This document shows positions 46,830 through 64,000 of a DNA stretch of 64,000 bases, in pieces. The stretch is from Pristionchus mayeri (Eukaryota; Nematoda; Chromadorea; Rhabditida; Neodiplogasteridae). Position 1 is the first letter of the stretch. Each line of letters starts with the position of its first letter. Location: positions 19,289,087-19,353,086 of the forward strand of contig BTRK01000001.1 in the NCBI GenBank assembly GCA_036245805.1, written 5' to 3'. The notes below the pieces were generated by a model. It did not search any database. It was given only the letters and a program-made list of their open reading frames with translations, and had not been told where the DNA came from. The position numbers and the translations under genes are program-made.

Positions 46830-47300
46830 TCATATGTTCAGCTGTAAATTATTTTCGTATGCTGAATAATCGTTTCAAGAGGTAAATGGTAAGCAAGTGC
46901 ATTCATTGTTTCTCTTTTCCTCTTCAACTCACGTGAGTTAAAGAGGAAAACTAAACGAAGTAACTAAAGCAATGAAGTAAATGAAAACCTCGCATCTCTT
47001 CTTGATTTGATCCTTATCCTCCATCTTTTATCGATTCGAGACACTGAATTACTGCAATTTCTCTGATTTTTCTTTTAACGCAATCACAAATAATTCATTT
47101 GGAGGGTTTTCATCTCGAAATAGTTCGAAAATCGAAGTTTTCATTATAAGCAAACCTAGCAAATTTACGATCCAAAGAAGAATAAATACTTTGCCTTAAA
47201 AAATAATCGAGATAAAGTAATCGTAAACGTCGAAAAGCGAAGTGTAGAAGAAGTACTATATCGATGAGCAAGAACAACATCTACCAACACATCTCCATCC
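46830..47300 (-). pseudogene. Degenerate partial copy of the 111-residue gene's 5' part
   Basis: Matches 49240-49830. The start exon is preserved (ATG at 47024 reading MEDKDQIKKRCE against MADKDQMKKKYA in the gene). The second exon near 46925 is wrecked (its acceptor and Cys codons are gone). Downstream sequence CAAATAATTCATTTGGAGG is shared at 47087 and 49748. No further exons follow. Confidence 0.6.
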
Positions 47301-47479
47301 CTGCTAAATCAACAACGAAATTTATCGATTGAACGATCATAACAAGTGATACCATGTGATGGAATTAAAAATTGTTTCAAAACTGATCGGGAAAGATATG
47401 CATAGACCAACAATAACAATAGTATCACAACTTCAGACAAACGATTGCAACAATAATGATGATAAGTAACTAGTAAGGG

Positions 47480-47700
47480 TATATCAATAGGAGAGGTACA
47501 CTCGGAGAGATGAAGATCAGAGATCGACTATCAGAGATCAAAGATTACCTCGGGAAAAGTGGGATATGGTATTGAGGGGGTACGGTAGAGAGGGGGATTG
47601 GGGTGGAGACAGATATGGGAGATAAGGAACTGGGCTTATGGGGATACACAAAGAGGGAGAATACGGTACTTAATGTCGTCCTCCGCAATTCTTCTTATTT
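47480..47700. repeat. Direct repeat pair, copy 2
   Basis: Partner of 46599-46813. The two copies and the material between them form a unit of about 880 bp. Confidence 0.85.
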
Positions 47701-47972
47701 TGATATGCGGCAATCTGAAATATTACATTAATCAGGAAATTCAATAATTCTCGGTTACAGGACACTCTAAAAATGCTACACATTTATTTTAAATATATGA
47801 ATCTAATAGTAGTTTATGAAATCGAAACTTTGAAAGGAAACCCTGGAGCCCCGTCAATGTTATCATTGTTGTCATGTTTCCCTTTGTCAACAAAGCATCG
47901 TAATATCATGTTCTGAATTCGTTCTCGTGTTCTACTATATACTGTACAATCAAATGGTTAGCTATTAATTAC

Positions 47973-48042
47973 TTTACCGTATCCCTATCCCTTAGATTAC
48001 CGTATCCCTATCCCTTAGATTACCGTATCACTATCCCTAAGA
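47973..48042. repeat. Minisatellite at the 3' end of the 111-residue gene
   Basis: Three units of TTACCGTATCCCTATCCCTTA-type sequence about 25 bp long, the last one abutting the stop codon of the neighbouring gene at 48043. Confidence 0.8.
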
Positions 48043-49587
48043 TTACCGTACATCTCTCTTCAGCTCCTTCATCTCCTCAGGCGACTTGAAGTGCATCTCA
48101 ATGCTCTTATCTGCAACTTATTCAATATTATGGGGTGGACAAAGTGAACGAGAAGAGAACAAATTTGAATTCCCGCTATGTCGCATCTCTGCTCCCAGAA
48201 GAGATATCAACATGAAATATACGAAATTAAGGGAGTTAAAATATGTTCACTTCTTCCTGAATTTTTTTTCATTTCATGACATTATCGCTTCCTAAAGTTT
48301 TCTTTTTTCAATTTGATCAATTATGTTAATAATTCAATGTGCTAAAAATTACAAAACAAGGGCGAAATTGACCCCCTCTTTTTATCCCCATCGAATTGCC
48401 GATGGTTGAATTACTTGAAAAAGGAATATACAAAAAAAACGAAAAAAATGCGCTCTCTCATTTTTGCATACTCTCTCATACACGCGACGCGTGCACAATG
48501 CGTCGCGTCTTGGGATCAGGGTCCTTGTTGGGCAACACTAAGATGGTTTCCCTCTTTCATTTCACAATCATAGCATAGTTGATTAAATAGGGCAACAGCA
48601 AAAGATCTCAATCTCAATCAATGTCGTACCTCTGTCAGAGAACTCGAGCACCATATCCTCGAGCGTCATTCCCTTCTTGAACGTGTACATGTATTCCTGA
48701 TCAAGCTGAAACAACACATAAGTTGAGTTAGGATACAATGAAGTCCTTTTCGAGATCGAAGGACCAATTCGTCCCATGGGACTACGCCGAATGAGAACAG
48801 TCGGATGAGAATGTACCGGATGAGAACCAAATAATGGACCCTTCTGTAGGACTTTCACAGAAGCATTTTTGGATTTTTGGGGACCGACTGTGAACATGCT
48901 GGAGAAGGTACTTTTTTGGTTCTAATCCGACCTAGTGCCCGTCCCATCGTATACCGTACTCAAGAAATGCTACCGTACCCATTGGATGAGCAGCTTGCCT
49001 CCTTCTCCGAGTTCGCCTCTCTCGTATTCAGTGTGAGCGAGATCAAGAGAGTGCAAGAGGTGAGGAAGAGGCACACGGGCCTAGAATTGAAGAGATAATC
49101 TCATTTCATGGAAGCACGAAGGCGGTCTCAAATAACGAATAAGAGTTCCGAGAAGAGAGAGTATACGCTTTTTTATTGCACTTTTCCAATACACAACCTA
49201 CTAGCTAACTGGATATACGATCCATGCTACATCGAACAGGCCATATATTCAGCTGTTAACTATGTATGCATGCCACGTAATCGGTTCGTATCACAAATAA
49301 TGAGCAAGTACCTTCATTGCTGCTCTTCTCCTCTTCAACTCACAGATGAAGCACATATCTGACACCTGAAGTGCGAAGATTTAATAATATTAGGACAAGT
49401 TGTAATTGTTGGATTCTGATAACGTAAACAATATTGATATTCTATTTTTTGTGTTAAATATATAATTACTCATCAAATAAGTACTCTCAACATTGAATCA
49501 GATCGCTCTCCACCGAATAATAAACATTAACACAATGAAGTAAAAGCAAACCGCGTATTTTTTCTTCATTTGATCCTTATCAGCCAT
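48043..49587 (-). CDS. Small five-exon gene, 111 residues, function unknown
   Basis: Minus-strand exons 49552-49587 (ATG at 49587), 49312-49365, 48979-49080, 48630-48705 and 48043-48110 (TAA at 48043-48045). All phases join and the total is 336 nt, divisible by three, with no stops, which argues for a real gene. The protein starts MADKDQMKKK, has MCFICELKRRR in exon 2 and an acidic C-terminal half (MTLEDMVLEFSDRD, then SPEEMKELKRD). Weak point: the first intron's donor is gtttgc. No membrane segment or signal peptide. I do not recognise the family. It lies downstream of the RECQL-type gene on the same strand, about 880 bp away. The last GTACGG could instead be a splice donor, in which case the protein is longer. 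Confidence 0.6.
48351..48535. mobile_element. Small inverted-repeat element, copy in an intron
   Basis: Resembles 57134-57360 in the same orientation (shared ATTGACCCCCT, ATCGAAT.GCCGATGG.TGAATTA and the ACACGCGAC block). The ends ACAAGGGCGAAATTG and CCTTGTTGGGCAAC are roughly inverted. It lies in the last intron of the 111-residue gene. Confidence 0.6.
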
Positions 49588-49589
49588 CT

Positions 49590-50021
49590 TTTATCGATTC
49601 GAGACACGGAATTACTGCAATTTCTAAGATGTTCCTATGAAGCGACTACGAGAAGATGAGAAAGCAAAGAACTCTTGACACAATCACTTTTTTCTGCTTT
49701 TAAATTTTAAAAAAACATGAAAATATGCGCTTGCTACTGCGTTGCTATCACAAATAATTCATTTGGAGGTTTTTCACCTTCGAAATAGTTCGGAAAAAAC
49801 GTAGTTGTCATGATTAACAAACATATCAAATTACGATTCAATGAACGACGTCTCTCTCACTGCCAGATTTTCGAAAACTGGATTTATACAATTTTACGAA
49901 TTCCACTTGGGATATTTTTTTCAAATACTCCATCACGATGCTGAACGCGCAAATTTGCTCACAGTAAAAGCATAACAGGTACGATAACGATCAAGAAGTG
50001 GCCTAGTAAGCAAATAATGAT
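49590..50021. other. Interval without a gene
   Basis: AT-rich sequence upstream of the 111-residue gene, part of it (to about 49830) shared with 47050-47170. No exon seen. If the gene has its own promoter it would lie here. Confidence 0.5.
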
Positions 50022-50243
50022 TTAATGCCGTGGAAAAAGTCGAGGAGAAGAGGAACTATTTTAATTCCCGCAATTTGATATCTCGAATCCCAGAAGTTCT
50101 AGCCACGTGAAATTTGGGATATGGGATGTATCTTCCACCCCATATTCCAATTTTCAAGTCGCTATCTCTACTGGGAGCTGAGATAAGAAATTGCGGGAAT
50201 TCAAATATTTCCTCGTTTCCTCGACTTTTTCCACGGCATCAAA
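50022..50243. mobile_element. Inverted-repeat MITE, about 220 bp
   Basis: The left end AATGCCGTGGAAAAAGTCGA and the right end TCGACTTTTTCCACGGCAT are reverse complements. Pairing continues inward through AATTCCCGCAATTTG/AAATTGCGGGAATT and TATCTC/GAGATA. A degenerate relative (AATTCCCGCTATG...CTCCCAGAAG) lies near 48167-48200. Target duplication unclear. Confidence 0.75.
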
Positions 50244-50469
50244 GAACAAGTACTCAACCGATGCACCGAAGTAACATCTCAACGATCTCGACTTCCAACA
50301 TAACAACAATATGGAAATTTCTTTACCCAACTTATTAAAAAATCAATGATTCAACAATGAAATAATAGAAAAACGACAATTTTAAAGCACAATGTTATTG
50401 ACACGAGAAAACAAGACAACATGCACCATAACGATGAATAAAAAATCTCAAATCAATCGATAATCCTTC

Positions 50470-59060
<8,591 letters not shown>

Positions 59061-59250
59061 CTACCGATCACTTTATTAGTCGATGCGCTACCGTATTAAA
59101 GGTAGCCTCAGGTTACTATAACCATGTCATATACGACTCCCTAGGTTACTTGAGGAAAATACGATTTATCGGATCCACAATAAAGCAAATGTGATAAGGA
59201 AAGGTTATGCGGGAAATCAACGTAGAATATTAGAGATCAAAGTTCAAAGA
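59061..59250 (-). promoter_or_regulatory. 190-bp intercistronic gap, histone-fold gene to RECQL
   Basis: The stop of the histone-fold gene (59251-59253) and the ATG of RECQL (59060) are 190 bp apart on the same strand. Such spacing is typical of nematode operons, where the downstream message is trans-spliced. A possible trans-splice acceptor would be an AG shortly upstream of 59060; I cannot single one out. Confidence 0.4.
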
Positions 59251-62200
59251 TCAAGATTCGTCTTCTTCGTGAATCTTCGCATCCGCTCTCTCTTGCGCCT
59301 CCTCGAATGAGATGCGCGGAGGGAAGAAATCTGAGAAGAATTCATAAAACACTGAAGCTCGTTGATAAGTGGTCAATCAATAATCATTCAGCCAGCTACC
59401 GTAATCCCTACCGTAACCAGTCGATTACCGTGGAGGAAGCTGAGATCCTCGTCATTCTGAATCGTCTCGGCCAGTTGATCGTAGCCGATCTCCTGTATTA
59501 AGTGGGTATTGAGGGAGCGAGGGCTCTTCCCATCTCACACAAATGTGTTGCGAGCCTCGTACGCCTCTCAAGGTAGATCACAGGTCCCGCAACTCCCGAA
59601 TACTCGAAACTACTCTCCCCTCAGACCACATCGCCAGTAATTCAAAAATATATTAGTTCAACTATCATTCGAGATGCTATCGTTCCGGCGTAGCATCATC
59701 AACACTTGAAATAACACTGCAACCGGAAATCGCCAGGAGAACACAAAAGTAATATTAATTTATTCCATGACATGTGGATATTTATTCTGGAATATGAGAG
59801 CACGACAAGTGATCTGAGAGAAAGCCGGTATTGAATAACCAAAATAGGGGAAATCACTAGTGGACCACAAGTCTTTCCATTAGAATAAATTTATATTTAG
59901 GGAACAGTCAAAATGTGCGCCATAACGAGCCCCTCATTCATCATTCACTTGACAAAACTATACGAAAATAATAATAGTTTTTTGTCGCTAGAGAAAGGGG
60001 AAACGATTGGCAATGTATCATCTCGTAGTGATATGAGAAATTTCTGCTACCGCAATTCCCCAAGTGTAAAAAAATACAATACCAACCTCATCCATGCCGT
60101 GCAGATCGATAGTATCGTTTAGAAGGTGCTCCACGAAGAGTTCCTGAATCGAAAACATAAATTACTGTAGCTGCCCAGCATCGATTAATTATTTTCTTTT
60201 GAAAAACAACCACACGTACTATAACACACTATCTAAGAAAATCAACATATTTCTTCAGTAAATTGGCTATGGCCGAAATTTCGAATTCCTCCTAACCTCA
60301 CCAATAGGTAGTACTCGTTGAGGGAAACATATGAGTGTCGGTAGAATTTCGATCTGCATCCGCGCGCGCGGCGGCGCGGATCGTGGATATAACTACCGTA
60401 ATCCTCGAAACATTGTATATCGATTCCAATCACCGCGGCGGTAGGGGGAATGGTTCGGCGGGCAAATTATAAGACTTTTTTTACTCTCGGGACTTTTTTG
60501 ATGAGATTCCATCTAAAGCCGGAAATCGATATTTCCACTTTTACTTCCATCGTATATGCATTTCCCCAAAAAATTTTCATGAAGCCTCCTAAATGTTATT
60601 GTCTCTAAAGCTTCTACTTGCACTGATACACATTCTCTTAGAATTTAAGAATTTTTAAAAATATTAAGTTTGTTAAATTTAAAGAAACGGTATAAAATCT
60701 GAATTATGGTGTAAATATTACTGTATCCGCTTTTTCCGAACTCATCTGTTTCCGAAGAATTCTAGAAAAATCCGCTTCGCAATTGCATAATTGGCAACGG
60801 CAAGAACATTGGTGCAAGAAAATTGGCTTCAGATCGAAAAATAAAGAAGTTAGGAAAAAGCGGATACAGTAATATTTACACCATTATTCAGATTTTACAC
60901 AGTTTCTTTAAAATTAACAAACTTCATATTTTTTAAAAATTCTTAAATTCTAAGAGAATGTGTATCAGTGCAAGTAGAAGCTATAGAGAGAATAAAATTT
61001 AGGGGGCTTCTTGAAAAATTTTTGGAGAAATGCATAAACGTTGGAAGTAAAAGTGGAAATATCGATTTACGGCTTTAGATGGAATCTGATCAAAACAGTC
61101 CTGAGAGTAAAAAAGTCTTAGAATTTTCCCGCCGAACCATTCCCCCTACCGCCGCGGTGATTGTAATCAATATACAATTTTTCGAAGATTACGGTAGTTC
61201 TATTCACGATCCGCGCCGCCGCGCGTGCGGATGCAGGTCGAAATTCTACCGACGCTCATATGTTTCCCTCATCGAGTACTACCTATTGGTGAGGTTAGGA
61301 GGAATTCGAAATTTCGGCCATTGCCAAGATTATTTTGGGTTTCTCAGAAATCGTGTTCTATTGACCATAACTAAGCCGGTCAAACTAAAAAGCAATCGTG
61401 AAACCAGAAATTCCAAGTTTGTCCGACATAGATAGATCAAATCATACTATTAATACGCTGTAAATGTTCTCTGGTCTCTATTATTATTAGTATTGTTATT
61501 GTTATAATTAGTTACTGACCGAGACCTTGGCGAGTGCATAGATGCCGTCGGGAGTGAAGGGCAGCACCTGAAAGAGAGGTATTTACAAAAAAAATAAGAA
61601 CGAGAACTCATCGTAAATATTATTTCTATTATTTTCGCGCCCGCATGTTTCGATCCACGCCGATGTCATATTTATGTCAAAAATATCGTGAAAGCAGTAT
61701 CAGACCGGTCTTTGTGTCAAAAAATTCATATAAAGCGGCTTTCAAAGCTAGTGATTGCACGCTTCATCCTCCCAACAAACATATTGAGCAATCAGTTCCA
61801 TAGGTTAACCAGCAGAAGAGAGGAAATAACTAGAAACTAATTAATTGAACACCCTGCTTCATCGCACAAACAGTATCGCAAATTTTGTTCCATGTGAATT
61901 CCAGCAATATTATCATGGTATTTTCAGTCTAGTGTACAGTGCCAAGGCGACACTTTGCATTTTACAATAGGCTTTTATAGCTCGTCGTTATGAAAGCAGT
62001 GACTTTCGCGCTTCATCCTCACTACACAACCAATTACGTCGCTCATTCTTATTAGCCTGTATAACAAACAAACAATATAAAATAAAGATAGAAAAGAGTG
62101 CTTACATCTCCCTGGGTGGCGACGATCTGGCGGACCTTCTGGATGGGTACACTTCTCTCCCCTGATGGGGAAGAGTGGCCACCATCCGACTCGGAGACGC

Positions 62201-62536
62201 GACGAGGGGGAGAGTGCAGGGGAGAGGAGTATGAACCTGAGAAGCAAGAATTGATCAACGACGACGGGTTATAGAACCATCGGCGAGATATAGAACCCTC
62301 CCTTAGTTCCGCGCCAGGCCACGCCCACTATCCCCGCCCCCAGATCAGGGGAGGGGCCGAGAATGATCTTAGATGGAAACCAGCCCCCCTCTAAACTTTA
62401 GGGAAAGTCAGGATCTAGTGAAGCGGGGTGTGGCGTTGAAGCAAGAAAGTGCCCTCTTTCCTTTCATTTTTTGTGTTCTTCACTCACCTCCAGACTCCGA
62501 TTCGTAGTAGTGGGCGTCCCTCTCACTGCCAGACAT
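59251..62536 (-). CDS. Histone-fold protein of the POLE4/CHRAC1 type, 142 residues, six exons
   Basis: Minus-strand exons 62488-62536 (ATG 62536), 62106-62236, 61520-61567, 60087-60143, 59429-59492 and 59251-59330 (TGA 59251-59253). All phases agree; 429 nt in total. After a Ser/Pro/Glu-rich start the histone fold begins: SVPIQKVRQIVATQGD (helix 1), then FTPDGIYALAKVSELFVEHL (helix 2), LHGMDEEIGYDQLAETIQ, and NDEDLSFLHDFFPPRISFEE (helix 3 and C-terminal helix). This pattern (PLARVK..., ALAKVSELFVE, FLxDFFPP) is that of the NF-YC-like small subunits POLE4/Dpb3 of DNA polymerase epsilon and CHRAC1 of the CHRAC remodeller. They dimerise with a POLE3-type partner and bind DNA. I cannot decide between the two. 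The third intron is swollen by a foldback element. Confidence 0.85.
60263..61327. mobile_element. Foldback element in intron 3 of the histone-fold gene
   Basis: Arms of about 500 bp are reverse complements. The ends read TTGGCTATGGCCGAAATTTC and GAAATTTCGGCCATTGCCAA. The arms include a GC-rich block (CGCGCGGCGGCGCGGATCG on the left, its partner at about 61210 on the right), and pairing continues to a loop near 60780-60830. No coding region. Confidence 0.85.
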
Positions 62537-62910
62537 TTTCGATAACTGGATTGACCTCCTCTTTGCGAGTTCCAGTTTGTATATTTCTCAAATACTCCGT
62601 CACGATGCTCAACGTCGTTTACAAGACATATAATATAAAAGAAAAGTTATTCAACAGGTCTTTATCGATTGAAATGCGTACCAAATTGAAACATGAATGG
62701 GTTATTCTAATGAGATAGCAGGGAAATCGATGAAACAACATTTAGTCGGAAAATCGAATGAAGCGTGTTAACAATTAGAATTTAAGTGAGAAAAGGACGA
62801 TGAGATTAACAATAGCAAGTGATAATACAAGATGGTGAAACATATTAATGGGTAAGCAAGGGATGGGGAATGAATGGGGATACCGTACCCTCACGAGGTA
62901 CCGTAACCCT

Positions 62911-64000
62911 TCAGACACCTCTTCGGTGCATCATCGGAGGCATCTGGCGGCCGCGCGGTGCCGATCCATCGCGAGCTGCCTCCTCTGCTCGACGCTGATC
63001 CACCTGAGATGATACGGTAATCATCGATTTGCAACTAATCAACATATCGCCATTTACTCATGCGCACAATCATATAGAACCCCAGCAACAACTACCCACC
63101 AGTTGCCAAACAAGATCCACCGGAAGCCGTATTTCTCTCCCTATTTCATCATATCCGATCTACCGTACCTGTCTCTGCAGCTCCTCCATCTCCTCGTCGT
63201 CCTCCAGAAGGTCATTGTCCCATATCGACTCCTGCCAATCAATACATTGACATGCCGTAAGTCCCGGTGATCACAAGATGCATTCGATATCCTTAACCCC
63301 ATCAGCTCCTCTTCCCTCACCTCTCTGGGTCTCTTCCTCCCTGCATGGGAGGTCGACGGTCTTCCTCCAGCACTCCTTCCGTGCTGCAGATGCTGCTGCT
63401 GCCGCATACCACTGCGAGAAGACATCGGCATCTGAAAGAACAGAGTGATTTTCAATTCAGGAATTCAAATAGAACAGCTATATTTGTGCTTTGTCTTGTG
63501 CAGAAACAATAACCTACCACGCATGAACCAAAACCAGGCGGGAATTTTCTCTTTCAATCATGGTTTCTACGTGTTCACCCCACCAGAAGTGCAAAATAAA
63601 TGGGGGGCTCAGCGGCATATACAGGTTTGATTCGCGAAAATCACTGCTGACGTGGACAGTAATAAAACACTTAGTCATTCTGGGGTGGAGGCTTCTTGTT
63701 TCACTCGCGCATCAACTTGATGCCATCAAGAATGTAATCCAATTCCGCAATCCGAATGTGAGCAACCAATACCTGCTGCCTGTGATGCCGCTTGTCCTCC
63801 ACATACGCCGCTGCTGCCTCCGCCTCTTCATCTACAACAATTTTATTATTATTATTATATTTATTATTACAAACTAAATTAAAAGTAATTTGCAGTGCAG
63901 CCTCTTCTGCCCACGCGCCCGAACACGCAACGTGGCTTACAACGAGAAAATCAATACAACTTTCTACTGTACCCCTCTCGACATCCTCTCCCTCCAAGCC
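62911..64000 (-). CDS. 3' end of an unidentified acidic/Gln-Arg-rich protein (5' end outside window)
   Basis: Minus-strand exons 63973-64000 (partial), 63773-63831, 63321-63431, 63169-63231 and 62911-63003 (TGA 62911-62913) join in frame. The sequence is low-complexity and charged: EDVERDEEAEAAAAYVED, then a Gln/Arg/Ser segment (GMRQQQHLQHGRS), a basic patch with GRKRPRE that could be a nuclear localisation signal, the acidic block SIWDNDLLEDDEEMEELQRQ and a basic tail ending HRRGV. Probably nuclear, disordered with a coiled-coil part. I do not recognise the family. Its stop is about 375 bp upstream of the histone-fold gene, on the same strand. Confidence 0.65.

Overview
The window looks like an animal nuclear genome, most probably a rhabditid-type nematode. 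Genes are broken into many short exons, most introns end in TTTTCAG or TTTCAG, intron phases can be followed by eye, and there is no prokaryotic-style gene packing. The species assignment is inference only. Three kinds of content dominate: a decaying tandem family of multi-C2H2 zinc-finger genes, a very dense load of mobile elements, and a conserved block of small housekeeping genes at the right end.

Layout. 1-2243: long-inverted-repeat element with TTAA-type ends, itself hit by a mariner-type element. 2.4-3.3 kb: minus-strand multi-exon gene of unknown family. 3.5-3.7 kb: hAT-type MITE. 3.9-7.4 kb: large, almost perfect inverted duplication of the 3' half of zinc-finger gene A. 5.9-9.1, 11.1-18.8 and 19.4-26.0 kb: paralogous minus-strand zinc-finger genes A, B and C. 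They share the same exon order, but each carries lesions near its N-terminus (frameshifts in A, B and C, and a nonsense codon in B). Gene B is also split by a 2.6 kb LINE inserted in an exon. 27.6-41.3 kb: array of diverged repeats about 2.5-3.5 kb long with recurring exon-like blocks, interrupted by a second mariner copy, a 53-bp perfect hairpin, an RTE-type LINE and small MITEs. 41.3-45.5 kb: near full-length CR1/Jockey-type LINE with one in-frame stop in each ORF, flanked by 620-bp direct repeats. 46.6-48.0 kb: duplicated segments. 48.0-64.0 kb: four minus-strand genes in a row. From 5' to 3' these are an unidentified acidic protein (cut by the window end), a histone-fold subunit of the POLE4/CHRAC type, a complete RECQL-type RecQ helicase of 22 exons, and a 111-residue protein of unknown function.

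How it fits together. The helicase and the histone-fold gene lie 190 bp apart on the same strand and both concern chromatin or DNA replication and repair, so co-transcription as a nematode operon is possible but unproven. Several large introns in both the zinc-finger cluster and the housekeeping block are large because each holds a foldback element with arms of about 0.4-0.75 kb. Their pre-mRNAs should therefore form long double-stranded RNA. That, together with the inverted zinc-finger duplication that could make hairpin RNA against its own paralogs, is the most interesting system-level feature here. All exon boundaries were read by hand from splice signals and reading-frame phase, without any database search.
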